A stretch of DNA of 64,000 bases from Ktedonobacteria bacterium brp13 (GCA_015099395.1 AP024096.1:2170001-2234000); one strand, 5' to 3'; shown: positions 27,699 to 37,343, numbered from the stretch's first letter. Translations and numbers: made by a program. Notes: a model not told the origin generated them from the sequence alone.

Positions 27699-30005
27699 AT
27701 GTTTAATCGTTTCTATCGCAATCGTTACGGGTACACACGCTGGGACGGTACGCAAAAAATCGAGGGTATCGATGCCGATGATATCCTTGATGCGCTCTCA
27801 GATGACTATATGGAGGACGGCAACCTGAAAAAGGCTCTGAATCGCTTGATGAAGGAAGGCATTGAGGGCAAAGACGGTCGTCGCATGATGGGCCTGCGCG
27901 AGATGATGGAGCGCATGAAAAGGCAACGCCGTGAGCAGCTGGATCGCTATAATATGGCATCCGGCGTCATGGATGATATTCGTCAGAAGTTGGAGGAGAT
28001 CAAGCAACTGGAACGCGAGGGCATCCAGCGCCGTCTGGACAATCAACAGCCTCCGCACCAGCCATCTTCTCCCTCTTCTGATCAATCTCCACAGTCTCCA
28101 CAATCCCAACAAAATCAACAAGGTCCACAAGACCAACAAAGTCAACAAAGTCAGCAAGGCCAGCAGGGTCCACAATCCCAACAAAGTCAGCAAGGCCAAC
28201 AGGGTCCACAATCCCAACAAAGTCAGCAAGGCCAACAGGGTCAGCAAGGCCAACAGGGTCAGCAAGGTCAACAGGGTCAGCAAGGTCAACAGGGTCAATC
28301 TGGACAGGGTGGACAGAGTGGAGAAGGCCAGCAGGGTTCTGGTGATCTGTCACCTGAGCAGATGCAGCGTATGCTGGAGATGATTGCCAAACGCAAGCAG
28401 GACTACCTGAATGGTCTGCCGGAAGACGTGCCGGGTCAGATCAAGAGCCTCTCTGACTATGATTTTATGGAGGAAGAGGCACGCGAAAAGTTCAATGAAC
28501 TGCTGCAGGGTCTGCAACAGCAGATGATGCAGCAGTTCTTCCAGGGCATGCAGCAGTCTTTGCAACAGATGTCCCCGGAAGATATTGCGAACTTACGCGA
28601 GATGATCCGTGATCTGAATAAGATGCTCCGCGAACGCCGGGAGGGGATCGAACCTGACTTCGATTCGTTTATGCAGAAACACGGTCAGTACTTTCCCGGT
28701 GTGAACTCGCTCGATGATCTCATCGAGCAGATGCAGCAACAGTCGGCTGCCATGCAGGGTATCATGGACAACATGTCCTCTGAGCAACGCCAGGAGTTGC
28801 AGGATCTCATGGAACAGATGATGGGAGACGATCGTATCCGCGTCGATATGATGGAGCTGGCCGCCAATATGGAGGCGATGGCTCCTTCGCAGCAGGGGCG
28901 TACACGTTTCCAATTCCATGGTGATGAAACCCTGCCACTCAATGAAGCGATGCGTATGATGGGCAAGATGCAACAGATGGAGGGTCTCGAAGAGCAACTC
29001 AACGATGCACGCCGCCTGGAGAATCTTGAAGCGATCGATAGCCAGAAGGTCAAAGAGCTGCTCGGTGATGATGAATATCAATCGGTTGAGCAGCTCAAAG
29101 AGATGATGAAGATGCTCGAAGAGGCTGGCTATGTCCACAAGAACGGGAACCGCTGGGAGTTGACCGCACGGGGTATCCGTAAGATAGGTCAGAAGGCGCT
29201 CCAGGACATCTTCAACAAGATGAAGCGTGATGGCTTTGGTCGTCATGTCAGTCCCTTCCGGGGTAGCGGTGGCGAGCAGACCGATGAGAGCAAGCAGTAT
29301 CAGTTTGGCGATCCCTTCCTGCTCGATCTGCAAAAGACGGTGATGAACGGCATTCATCGTCAGGGAGTGGGGACACCGGTCCATCTCGCGCAGGACGACT
29401 TTGAGGTCTATCGTACCGAATTCACGACGCAATCATCGACGGTCTTGATGATCGATATGAGTTTGAGTATGATCTATAATGGTTGTCAGCCGGCGGCGAA
29501 AAAAGTGGCGGTCGCGCTAGAAAGCTTGATCCGTTCACAGTTCCCGCGTGATAATCTATCTATCGTTGGTTTCTCGTTTGCCGCTCGTGAATACAAGCCA
29601 AGCGATCTTATCGAGCTGAGCCGCTACGATAACGAGCGCGGCACGAATATGGCACACGGTTTAATGCTGTCGCGCCAGTTGCTGGCGAAGCAGCGTGGTA
29701 CCAACAAGCAGATTATCATGATCACTGATGGTGGCCCTACGGTCTGGTATCATGAAGGCGAAGGCTGGGTCTTCGAGTATCCTAGTGGTATGGCCGAACA
29801 GCAGACGCTGCTAGAGGTCCAGCGCTGCACACGTGAAGGCATTACCATCAACACCTTCATGTTGTACGACGACAGTTGGATGGTCGCATTTGTTAATCAG
29901 CTCGCCGAGATCAATCATGGTCGCACATTCTATGCCGACAAAGATAACCTGGGTGAATACCTGCTGGTTGACTATCTGAATAGTAAACGGAAAATTGTAT
30001 CATAA
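27699..30005 (+). CDS. VWA-domain protein with Gln-rich repeat, partner of MoxR ATPase
   Basis: 768 aa. N-terminal ~110 residues are charged and helical; residues ~120-215 are a Gln/Gly/Ser-rich low-complexity tract (QSQQGQQGPQ units); a long Met/Gln-rich helical part (EQMQQQSAAMQGIMDNMSS) follows; the C-terminal ~200 residues are a von Willebrand A domain with MIDAS D-x-S-x-S (MIDMSLSM, Asp near 586) and the ITDGGPT loop. MoxR/VWA pairs act as metal-dependent chaperone or assembly complexes; substrate unknown. The stop codon abuts the rsmG start. Confidence 0.87.
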   Translation: MFNRFYRNRYGYTRWDGTQKIEGIDADDILDALSDDYMEDGNLKKALNRLMKEGIEGKDGRRMMGLREMMERMKRQRREQLDRYNMASGVMDDIRQKLEEIKQLEREGIQRRLDNQQPPHQPSSPSSDQSPQSPQSQQNQQGPQDQQSQQSQQGQQGPQSQQSQQGQQGPQSQQSQQGQQGQQGQQGQQGQQGQQGQQGQSGQGGQSGEGQQGSGDLSPEQMQRMLEMIAKRKQDYLNGLPEDVPGQIKSLSDYDFMEEEAREKFNELLQGLQQQMMQQFFQGMQQSLQQMSPEDIANLREMIRDLNKMLRERREGIEPDFDSFMQKHGQYFPGVNSLDDLIEQMQQQSAAMQGIMDNMSSEQRQELQDLMEQMMGDDRIRVDMMELAANMEAMAPSQQGRTRFQFHGDETLPLNEAMRMMGKMQQMEGLEEQLNDARRLENLEAIDSQKVKELLGDDEYQSVEQLKEMMKMLEEAGYVHKNGNRWELTARGIRKIGQKALQDIFNKMKRDGFGRHVSPFRGSGGEQTDESKQYQFGDPFLLDLQKTVMNGIHRQGVGTPVHLAQDDFEVYRTEFTTQSSTVLMIDMSLSMIYNGCQPAAKKVAVALESLIRSQFPRDNLSIVGFSFAAREYKPSDLIELSRYDNERGTNMAHGLMLSRQLLAKQRGTNKQIIMITDGGPTVWYHEGEGWVFEYPSGMAEQQTLLEVQRCTREGITINTFMLYDDSWMVAFVNQLAEINHGRTFYADKDNLGEYLLVDYLNSKRKIVS
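28078..28320 (+). repeat. In-frame Gln-rich tandem repeat in the VWA gene
   Basis: Repeats of caacagggtcagcaaggt-like 18-base and related 36-base units encode QQGQQG and QGPQSQQSQQ blocks. Near-identical neighbouring units suggest slippage or recombination length variation. Start and end are approximate. Confidence 0.7.
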
Positions 30006-30719
30006 ATGTCTGAAGAAGTATCAACGGCATTCCAGGCTGGTCTGACACATTTTGGTATCGCGGAGAGCGCTGCTGCGTTTCTACGCTATCGCGATGAGCT
30101 GCTCGCCTGGAATAGCCGCTTCAATCTGACAGCGATTAAAGATCCTGAGGAAGTGTTGCTAAAACACTTCCTCGATTCTTTGACGCTGCTCCAGGTCTAT
30201 GACCAGCCCGGAGCTATCCACGTGCTCGACATCGGCACGGGTCCTGGCTTCCCTGGTCTCCCGCTCAAGATTGCGCGCCCCGGCTGGCACGTCACGTTGA
30301 TCGAGGCCACCGGCAAGAAGACAACGTTCCTACGCCACATCGTCGATACCTTGCAGCTGACAAACGTCGAAGTACTCAACGTCCGTGCAGAAGAGCTCGC
30401 GCACAAAAACCCCTATCGAGCGCACTTTGATCTCGTCACCGCACGAGCCGTCGCAGCACTCCCGACGCTCCTGGAGTGTAGCGCACCTTTCTGTCGGCCT
30501 GGTGGCACCATTATCCTACCGAAAAAGGGTGAGCTCGCCGACGAAATCAACCAGGGCAAGCATACAGCATTCCGCGTCGGCAGCCACTTTCAGCAGGATA
30601 TCGAAGTCACGATACCTGGTCTTGACGACGGGCGTCGCCTCCTTGTCTGGGAGCAGCAGAAACTCTGCCCGCCACAGTATCCACGTTCCTGGGCGGCAAT
30701 GACAAAACAACCATTGTGA
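30006..30719 (+). CDS. rsmG: 16S rRNA (guanine527-N7)-methyltransferase
   Basis: 237 aa, ATG immediately after the VWA stop (taa|atg), implying translational coupling. SAM-binding motif VLDIGTGPGFPGLP (73-86), LIEATGKKTTFL and LVTARAVAALPTLLE match RsmG/GidB, which methylates G527 of 16S rRNA in the 530 loop (its loss gives low-level streptomycin resistance in other bacteria). Usually found beside mnmG or parAB; here it is the last gene of a MoxR-VWA operon, which is unusual. Confidence 0.93.
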   Translation: MSEEVSTAFQAGLTHFGIAESAAAFLRYRDELLAWNSRFNLTAIKDPEEVLLKHFLDSLTLLQVYDQPGAIHVLDIGTGPGFPGLPLKIARPGWHVTLIEATGKKTTFLRHIVDTLQLTNVEVLNVRAEELAHKNPYRAHFDLVTARAVAALPTLLECSAPFCRPGGTIILPKKGELADEINQGKHTAFRVGSHFQQDIEVTIPGLDDGRRLLVWEQQKLCPPQYPRSWAAMTKQPL

Positions 30720-30749
30720 GGCTGTGCTAACAAGCTGGTAGATGGGCGT

Positions 30750-30902
30750 ATGGACTACTCGGCTGTTGCTACCACCACCGTTCAGGATCTCCTGGGCCGG
30801 CTGCCACTCGGACTACGCGCATGGGCAGAGTTGCATCGCGATGCTGTATTGGCAGCAAGCTATCATAATGATGGCCTGATAACGAAAATGGCGAATGCGT
30901 AA
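30750..30902 (+). CDS. Possible 50-aa ORF between rsmG and SDR
   Basis: ATG at 30750 to TAA at 30902, encoding a neutral helical peptide (VQDLLGRLPLGLRAWAELHR). No clear ribosome site and no family recognised. It may be a remnant or a leader peptide of the SDR gene. Confidence 0.25.
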   Translation: MDYSAVATTTVQDLLGRLPLGLRAWAELHRDAVLAASYHNDGLITKMANA

Positions 30903-30927
30903 GACCTACAGAAAGAGAGTTTTATCA

Positions 30928-31761
30928 TTGTACCTCTATCAAGGAAAAACAGCCCTGATTACCGGGGCGTCGTCAGGAATTGGGGCCACATTTGCGTATG
31001 AGTTGGCGGCACGAGGTATGGATATCGTCCTTGTCGCACGTTCTGAGGAACGCTTGCAGGCGCTCGCAACTGAGATCGTGCAGCGACATGGTCGTAAAGT
31101 TGAAGTCATCGCAGCTGACTTAAGCGACACACAGGGCGTGGCACTGGTCATCCAGGAAGTCGAGAGCCGTGGCCTCACGATTGATCTCTTAGTCAACAAT
31201 GCAGGCATTGGGACACATGGCTACTTCGAGACCATTGCTCCCGAGCGCGATCAACAGTTGGTGATGCTCAATGTGGCAGCCGTTGTGGCGCTGTCCCATG
31301 CCTTTCTCCCGGCGATGGCGGCTCGTGGTGAGGGTGCAGTAATTAACGTCGGTTCGACGGCTTCCTTCCAGCCAGTCCAATATATGCCTGCCTATGGGGC
31401 AAGTAAAGCGTTCGTTCTGTCATTTTCCACCGCTCTGGCAGAAGAGTATCGGCATAAGGGCGTCCGTATCCTTGCACTATGTCCAGGAGCAACCATCACA
31501 TCCTTTTTTGAGACTGCTGGAGAAGAAGCCGCGATGGGGTCTAAACGGACATCTAAACAAGCCGTCACGACCGCTCTGCGAGCACTGGAACAAGGACGCA
31601 GCGTGGTCGTTGATGGATTTATGAACATGTTGATCTCGCATGCATCACGTATACTCTCGCGCTCAATAATGGCACGCATTACTGGCAACGGTTTACGTCC
31701 AGGGCACTCTCAGAAGAATAAGAAGAATAAGAAGCAGACCACTGTCAACATGGTAAAATAG
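30928..31761 (+). CDS. Short-chain dehydrogenase (DltE/YqjQ-like)
   Basis: 277 aa from the TTG at 30928 (MYLYQGKTALITGASSGIG), with gaaagagag nine bases upstream; an ATG at 30895 lacks a site. Motifs: TGASSGIG, NNAGIG, S in NVGSTA, and catalytic Y-G-A-S-K; CPGATIT follows. Family enzymes reduce or oxidise carbonyl/hydroxyl groups of lipids or small molecules with NAD(P). The Lys/Asn tail (KNKKNKKQ) comes from a short aagaataag tandem repeat. Confidence 0.88.
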   Translation: MYLYQGKTALITGASSGIGATFAYELAARGMDIVLVARSEERLQALATEIVQRHGRKVEVIAADLSDTQGVALVIQEVESRGLTIDLLVNNAGIGTHGYFETIAPERDQQLVMLNVAAVVALSHAFLPAMAARGEGAVINVGSTASFQPVQYMPAYGASKAFVLSFSTALAEEYRHKGVRILALCPGATITSFFETAGEEAAMGSKRTSKQAVTTALRALEQGRSVVVDGFMNMLISHASRILSRSIMARITGNGLRPGHSQKNKKNKKQTTVNMVK

Positions 31762-31839
31762 TCGTGATACCCCAAAAACTCGTCGAGAATCACACGATCG
31801 TAACGTGAATGATCTTGATTAGAGCCACATCCCTAAAGG

Positions 31840-32254
31840 ATGTCAATTCAAGAGGAAGACAAACAGGCAGCGTTGATTCAGGGAAAGCTTGCGTATATGG
31901 GTGAACGTCCACTCTCGTCAGACCTTGTACCCCTAAAACTTATTCACGAGTTACGTCAAGAGTATCCTGTACGCAATCTTACCGAACGTTTGGATGCAGC
32001 AGTAAAAGGCGTTGAACAACGTGCTGGTAAATGGCATTTTCACGTATCTGCATGTTGCAGCGATCCTACTCCAGTCCTACTTTTTCCTACGCTTCGCCTC
32101 GGTCATCCCCCTGCTGGACCTCTTCATCGCACAAGTTAGCGACCTTGCGTATCGGCAATTTCACAATCGACGATTGTGGCATATGGCGCAAGAACCTGTA
32201 CCTTTTCACCAGACGATGACGGAAGATATCTACAAACATATAAATAAACCGTAA
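31840..32254 (+). pseudogene. Possible frameshifted small gene
   Basis: One frame (31840-32139) opens with MSIQEEDKQAALIQGKLAYM and looks protein-like to about residue 60, then becomes Pro/His-rich; the next frame (32012-32254) continues with a membrane-like segment (HVAAILLQSYFFLRFASVIP) and a charged tail ending at 32254. A single frameshift near 32010 would join them into a ~130-aa protein. No family recognised; the interpretation is tentative. Confidence 0.3.
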
Positions 32255-32627
32255 CACAAGCAGAAGCACAGCAAGAATATAAAAAAATTGCACTGCTAGT
32301 AATTCCTTTTACTTCATATCCGAACAGCCACGCGACTGGCATGGCTCGTGCATTGCACATTCATTGCTATAAGAAACATTCTCGATAGAGCTCTTTGAAA
32401 ACTCCTATTGTTCTATTGCTGCCAAAAAAGTTGTAAAACAATAAAAAATCATGTTACGATTGTATGAGAACACATCTATGCTGTCTAGATAGAATTGTTA
32501 CTACAATTACAAAACCACGAGTGAGCGCAGCAGGATGTATTCGCGATTGTTGCAAAACAATATTCAGACTGCTCGGTTGCTCTATCGGTCGCAGGCAAAC
32601 TTCACCTTTTCTGAAGTTGCAGGCTAT
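32255..32627. other. Intergenic region upstream of the STAND regulator gene
   Basis: AT-rich, no gene seen. Contains acgcgactggcatggctcg (about 32327-32345), similar to the core of the leader repeat that follows. Confidence 0.4.
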
Positions 32628-32697
32628 GATCTTATTCCGAAAACCAACGCGACTGGCGTCGCTAGCGCTACACACTCAGGTTTTCGGATCAGTAGTA
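32628..32697 (+). repeat. Leader hairpin repeat, copy 2 (upstream of NB-ARC gene)
   Basis: Nearly identical to 14399-14470: gatcttattccgaaaaccaa...ggttttcggatcagtagta. Here the end arms pair perfectly over nine bases (ccgaaaacc / ggttttcgg). It ends 26 bases before the ATG at 32724, again within the expected mRNA leader. Confidence 0.62.
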
Positions 32698-32723
32698 TGT
32701 GGGGAAGATGAACGGAGTTTTTG

Positions 32724-35000
32724 ATGGGAAGAAAAGATAAACCGATTCACGTGGATGATACACAGGGCTACTCTATTGGCACTTTTCTCAGACAGCAACG
32801 GCAGCTCCATACGATTCCATTAACGACGATGGCCAAGCTGACAGGCTACTCTAAAACCTACCTTTCCGCTATCGAAAACAATAATATTCGCGCATCACGC
32901 AATGTCATTACACAGTACACGCAACATCTCAATTTCTCTGCTGATCAACTGCCCAGGGCTTTTCAGGACCCTCTGCTCACAACCGATCCTGACGAGCTAC
33001 AGGAACGCCCCTGGAACATCCCTTACCAACGCAATCCGCTCTTTACTGGTCGTGATGACCTTCTGAAGCGGCTACACGAGCGGCTCTCCAGTTCGCGCAA
33101 ACTTTCGCATTGTCTGGCGATAACCGGACTGGGGGGGATCGGTAAAACGCAACTGGCGCTTGAATACGCCTATACCTATCGCTCCTATTACAAAGGCATC
33201 TTCTGGATACGTGGCGACTCTTCCGAAGTATTGATGGCCGACTTCCTGTCGCTTCCTATCACTACTGGCTTGCTGACTGAGTTGACCGAGCCATCCGATA
33301 TCGCCAGTGGCCTCGGTACTACAAGCAATTTTATTAAGAAGTGGCTGCGCCAGCACACGCCAGGCCTCCTCATCATCGATAGTCTTGATGATGCACATGA
33401 TCTCACTCCACTCACACGTATACTAACCCAACTCGGTGAAACACGGATCATTATTACGACGCGTCTGCAAACGCTAGGACAGATTGCGCAGAGCTTTGAG
33501 GTGGGAAAGTTATCGGTACCTGAAGGGACGCTTTTCCTGTTACGCCGTCTGCGCATGCTGCCTCTGGATGGACAACTCAACGATGCCAATAAAGGACTCT
33601 ATTCGCTGGCCACAGAGATCGCCGAGACCATCGATGGCCTTCCATTAGCCCTCGATCAGGCAGGCTCATATATTGAAGAGACTGCTTGCGATCTGGGTCA
33701 TTATCTGCGCCTGTTCAAACAACAAAGTTCGCGCCTGCTCTTTGAGCGTGGCGGCCTGGCGCTTGATCATCCAGAGCCGATCGCGACTACGTGGTCGCTG
33801 GCCTTTAAAAAACTTGAGCAGCGTAGTACTATCGCACGTGACTTACTGTACCTGTGCGCCTTCCTCTATCCAGATGCCATCTATCGCGAACTCTTTCAGG
33901 AGGGTGCAGCGGCCCTCGGACCAACGCTACGCAATACCCTCGGTGATCTGGTCTCCCTGGATCAGGCAATCACTGAGCTGCGAAAATATTCCTTCCTGCA
34001 AACGACCGGGCAACCGAACACGCTCTCGATCCATCGCCTCGTGCAATCTGTTATTCGCGATAATATGGGCGAACGCATCCAACGACTCTGGGCGGAACGG
34101 GCCGTCCGCATCGTCAATGCCATCTTCCCGCATATCACAGCGACAACCTGGCTACAGGCACGTACGACCTGCCGCACCTACTTTGCCCATGCCCAGACGG
34201 TGCTCGATCTGGCTGAACACTGGAAAATGGCCTTTCCAGAGGTTGCGCAGCTTGCAAGCAAGGTCGGCAAATATCAAGAGGATACCTCCGAGTTTGAGGA
34301 GGCCGAAAAATATTACCTGTATGCGATCGGACTGAACGAGTATCTTGAAGGCATTTCGCCGGAAGAGATAACCTATAGCTACAACAATCTGGCCCTGCTC
34401 TATGAAAGTCAGGAAAAATACCGCCAGGCAGAGGATAACTATAAGAAGGCCATGGGCTCGCGGCAGGCTGAAATTACAGCCGAGCAGTTTACACCTGCGA
34501 TATTAGAGATCTTGCGTAACTATACGACCTTCCTGATGAAATTTGAACAACGGAAAAGTGAAGCATCCAGGCTACGCGAAAGTACTTCCGGGAAACTACA
34601 ATCGAGTGTTCGCCATATAACGATCAATGATGACCATAAAAATATTCGCTATGATGGACAATGGAATAGCTACGATGGCCCTCAGGAGCGGTCTCTAAAG
34701 GACTACGGAGGAAATATCCACTATACCAGTGATCCTGGTGCTGCATTTCTGTATACCTTTACTGGCTTCGGTATCGCGATCCTGGCGGATACCTCCTCGG
34801 CACAGGGCGTCATCGATATATACCTTGACGATCGCTACGTACTGCGCAAAGATATTGCTCGGGATACGGAACAGTTACCACAGACCGTTGTCTACCACCA
34901 GGAGCGCCTGGAGTATGGGAAGCATACGCTCACCTGCGAACTGGTGAGTGGTGCCTTTGCACTTGATGCTCTGGTCATTTTTACTTATGGTGAAATGTAA
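32724..35000 (+). CDS. XRE-HTH / NB-ARC (STAND) / TPR protein with C-terminal beta-sandwich
   Basis: 758 aa from the ATG at 32724 (cggag six bases upstream). Residues 16-75: XRE-type helix-turn-helix (MAKLTGYSKTYLSAIENN). Residues ~105-390: NB-ARC NTPase, with Walker A GLGGIGKT (135-142), Walker B LLIIDSLDD (~217), IIITTR sensor and GLPLALDQAG. Residues ~500-610: TPR-like helices (YSYNNLALLYESQEKYRQAEDNY). Residues ~625-758: a beta-rich domain (HITINDDHKNIRYDGQW...GKHTLTCEL) resembling galactose-binding/jelly-roll modules usually found in secreted glycoside hydrolases. STAND proteins are ligand-triggered switches; the sandwich may sense sugar. Regulatory or defence role is open. Confidence 0.87.
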   Translation: MGRKDKPIHVDDTQGYSIGTFLRQQRQLHTIPLTTMAKLTGYSKTYLSAIENNNIRASRNVITQYTQHLNFSADQLPRAFQDPLLTTDPDELQERPWNIPYQRNPLFTGRDDLLKRLHERLSSSRKLSHCLAITGLGGIGKTQLALEYAYTYRSYYKGIFWIRGDSSEVLMADFLSLPITTGLLTELTEPSDIASGLGTTSNFIKKWLRQHTPGLLIIDSLDDAHDLTPLTRILTQLGETRIIITTRLQTLGQIAQSFEVGKLSVPEGTLFLLRRLRMLPLDGQLNDANKGLYSLATEIAETIDGLPLALDQAGSYIEETACDLGHYLRLFKQQSSRLLFERGGLALDHPEPIATTWSLAFKKLEQRSTIARDLLYLCAFLYPDAIYRELFQEGAAALGPTLRNTLGDLVSLDQAITELRKYSFLQTTGQPNTLSIHRLVQSVIRDNMGERIQRLWAERAVRIVNAIFPHITATTWLQARTTCRTYFAHAQTVLDLAEHWKMAFPEVAQLASKVGKYQEDTSEFEEAEKYYLYAIGLNEYLEGISPEEITYSYNNLALLYESQEKYRQAEDNYKKAMGSRQAEITAEQFTPAILEILRNYTTFLMKFEQRKSEASRLRESTSGKLQSSVRHITINDDHKNIRYDGQWNSYDGPQERSLKDYGGNIHYTSDPGAAFLYTFTGFGIAILADTSSAQGVIDIYLDDRYVLRKDIARDTEQLPQTVVYHQERLEYGKHTLTCELVSGAFALDALVIFTYGEM

Positions 35001-35045
35001 TATAGTATACATATACGATAGACGGGAAATAGAGAGAGTAAGAGT

Positions 35046-35597
35046 ATGCAGAAACATGTTATTGTTGGATCGCTCAATCCAGTCAAGATCCTGGCGAGTC
35101 GCCTTGCTTTTGAGCGTGTCTGGCCAGAGTACGACTGGGAGGTTTCAGGCGTAGCGGTCCCATCGGGGGTCTCTGCACAACCGATGAGCCATGAGGAGAG
35201 TATTCGTGGTGCACGCACCCGCGCACGCAACGCTATGGCCACGGCACATGCGGATTACGCCGTCGGACTTGAAGGCGGATTACAGCATATCGAGGACCAT
35301 TGGTACGACTTCGGTTGGATCGTCGTACAGGACAACACGGGTCTAGAGGGCATCGGTGCTACCATTGGCCTGGTCATTCCACCGCGTATGATGACCATGG
35401 TGCACGAGGGTATGGAACTGGGTGATGTAATCGATGTCGTCTTTGAGCAAGAGAACAGTAAACAGAGCAACGGCCACTTTGGGCTGATGACGCACGACGC
35501 CATTACCCGTGAACGCGCCTATGCCGACGGTGTCATCAGTGCCCTTGCCCACTTTATCCATCCGCATCTTTTTGATGAAACGCCAGCTATACACTAA
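35046..35597 (+). CDS. yjjX: Inosine/xanthosine triphosphatase (YjjX/DUF84)
   Basis: 183 aa. Motifs: VGSLNPVKILASRLAFERVWP (S/T-x-N-P-x-K), GARTRARNA, AVGLEGGL and GHFGLMTHDAITRERAY, all typical of the YjjX/DUF84 house-cleaning NTPases that hydrolyse ITP and XTP. Start ATG at 35046 after gagagtaag. The last 124 bases recur at 37224-37347, on the far side of the MFS gene. Confidence 0.9.
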   Translation: MQKHVIVGSLNPVKILASRLAFERVWPEYDWEVSGVAVPSGVSAQPMSHEESIRGARTRARNAMATAHADYAVGLEGGLQHIEDHWYDFGWIVVQDNTGLEGIGATIGLVIPPRMMTMVHEGMELGDVIDVVFEQENSKQSNGHFGLMTHDAITRERAYADGVISALAHFIHPHLFDETPAIH

Positions 35598-35744
35598 ACA
35601 AAAATGATAACGCGGCATCTGGTGAGAAACGAGAGACAGGTTGAACACGACTATCACTTCATCCTGGTTTCTTCATCATTCTTGCAACACAACCCTGATG
35701 CAGGCCCATCCAAGGCAGCACAAAATAGTATAGAAAGAAAAATT

Positions 35745-37181
35745 ATGTCAGATTGCGTTACGATCCCATCTTCACCTGGCCAGGATACTATTCATCCACG
35801 AGAGGAACCATCATCTTTATCAGGAACAACAAGCCAGGCCACACAACGGATACTCCTGATCAGTATTTGCCTTGGTTGGTTTATGGCAGCACTCGATAAT
35901 ACCATTGTGAATGTTGCGCTCAAAAGTATTGGTGAGAATCTTCAGACTGATGTTACAGGACTTCAGTGGGTCGTTGATAGTTATGCTCTTGTCTACGCTA
36001 GCATCCTGCTTACTGCTGGTGCGCTTGGGGATCGTCTTGGCAACAAGCAAATGTACCTGACTGGATTGTTAATCTTCTCAGCCGCCTCAACACTCTGTGG
36101 GTGTGCTCCAACATTATGGGTACTGCTTGTGGCTCGCGTCGCGCAAGGCCTGGGCGCTGCGCTGATGACGCCGAATACGCTTGCATTGATTAGTAAAAAC
36201 TTTGCCGACCCGGTGGCGCGCGTCAAGGCCATCGCATTTTGGGCTATTGTTGGAGCCGTGGCCGTGACTATCGGTCCAATGATCGGAGGCTTTCTTATTG
36301 ACTCGCTTGGTTGGAGAAGTATCTTTTTTATCAATGTGCCCATCGGCATTATTGCTTTTGTCATGACATTGCGTCTTGTTGCAACGTCCACACCCCCTGG
36401 AAAGCGTCAGTTAGACATGGCAGCGCAGGTGACAATTATCATCGCACTGAGCGCTCTGACGTTTGCACTAATCGAGGGAAGCAAGCAGGGATGGCTCTCG
36501 CCTTTCATTCTCTGCGATATGGTCCTGTTTGTTGTTGCAGGAGGAACTTTCCTCCTGATCGAACTGCGTAGTCAAGCTCCTATGCTGCCTCTGAATCTTT
36601 TCCTACTTCCTACTTTTTCTGCTACAACTGTTGTAGGCTTAATTCTAAATTTTGGTTATTACGGTTTTATCTTCCTGCTCAGCCTATTCTTTGAACAGGT
36701 ACGAGGCTATACACCACTAATCACCGGTCTGGCTCTTTTTCCGATGACAGCTAGCATTATCGTTGGTAATATTATCGCAGGACGCCTGACAGGCCGGTCC
36801 GGTCCACGTTTGCCGATGAGCCTTGGTATTGCGGTATGCGGCGTTGGCTTGCTGGCTCTGGGATTCATCACAACGACCGCACCATATCTCACTTTTTTCT
36901 TCATTCTGTTGGTTGCCGGCTTTGGGATGGGTCTCGTGGTTCCTTCACTGACCTCTGCTCTGCTTGGAAGCGTTTCCCAGGAGCATTCTGGGGTTGCCTC
37001 CGGTGTGCTCAATGCGAGTCGGCAGATGGGAGGGGTAATTGGGGTTGCCCTTTTTGGTTCGCTGATTCAGACAAACGGTTCGTTTGTAAGCGGTTTGCAT
37101 CTCTCAGCGATCATTGCTGGATGTGCGATGTTGCTTGGCAGCATCATCACCTGGTACACCGTACAACACCTCGTTATATGA
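35745..37181 (+). CDS. MFS drug:H+ antiporter, DHA2 (14-TM) family
   Basis: 478 aa from the ATG at 35745; upstream in-frame Met codons lack resemblance. The protein has about 14 hydrophobic segments, motif C-like DNTIVNVALKSIG in TM1, motif A GALGDRLGNKQMY between TM2 and TM3, and VGPMIGGFLI-type motif C in TM5 (TIGPMIGGFLIDSLGWRSIFFIN). DHA2 transporters export drugs or small metabolites with proton antiport. It sits between yjjX and a duplicated yjjX 3' end, suggesting it arrived by recombination. Confidence 0.9.
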   Translation: MSDCVTIPSSPGQDTIHPREEPSSLSGTTSQATQRILLISICLGWFMAALDNTIVNVALKSIGENLQTDVTGLQWVVDSYALVYASILLTAGALGDRLGNKQMYLTGLLIFSAASTLCGCAPTLWVLLVARVAQGLGAALMTPNTLALISKNFADPVARVKAIAFWAIVGAVAVTIGPMIGGFLIDSLGWRSIFFINVPIGIIAFVMTLRLVATSTPPGKRQLDMAAQVTIIIALSALTFALIEGSKQGWLSPFILCDMVLFVVAGGTFLLIELRSQAPMLPLNLFLLPTFSATTVVGLILNFGYYGFIFLLSLFFEQVRGYTPLITGLALFPMTASIIVGNIIAGRLTGRSGPRLPMSLGIAVCGVGLLALGFITTTAPYLTFFFILLVAGFGMGLVVPSLTSALLGSVSQEHSGVASGVLNASRQMGGVIGVALFGSLIQTNGSFVSGLHLSAIIAGCAMLLGSIITWYTVQHLVI

Positions 37182-37223
37182 TGCTGGGTCGTCCACGCAG
37201 TGGAAACTGGTACTGAGTTCGTG

Positions 37224-37343
37224 TTTGGGCTGATGACGCACGACGCCATTACCCGTGAACGCGCCTATGCCGACGGTGTCATCAGTGCCCTTGCCCACTT
37301 TATCCATCCGCACCTCTTTGATCAAACGCCGGCTATACACTAA
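37224..37343 (+). pseudogene. Duplicated yjjX 3' end
   Basis: Encodes the last 39 residues of YjjX (FGLMTHDAIT...QTPAIH) plus stop; no start. Compared with 35478-35601 there are four differences in 124 bases, three of them synonymous and one Glu-to-Gln, which suggests it diverged while coding rather than after duplication. Confidence 0.85.

Noticed and set aside
27798..28298. Minus-strand Leu-rich repeat frame
   Set aside because: Antisense of the Gln-rich tract in the VWA gene.
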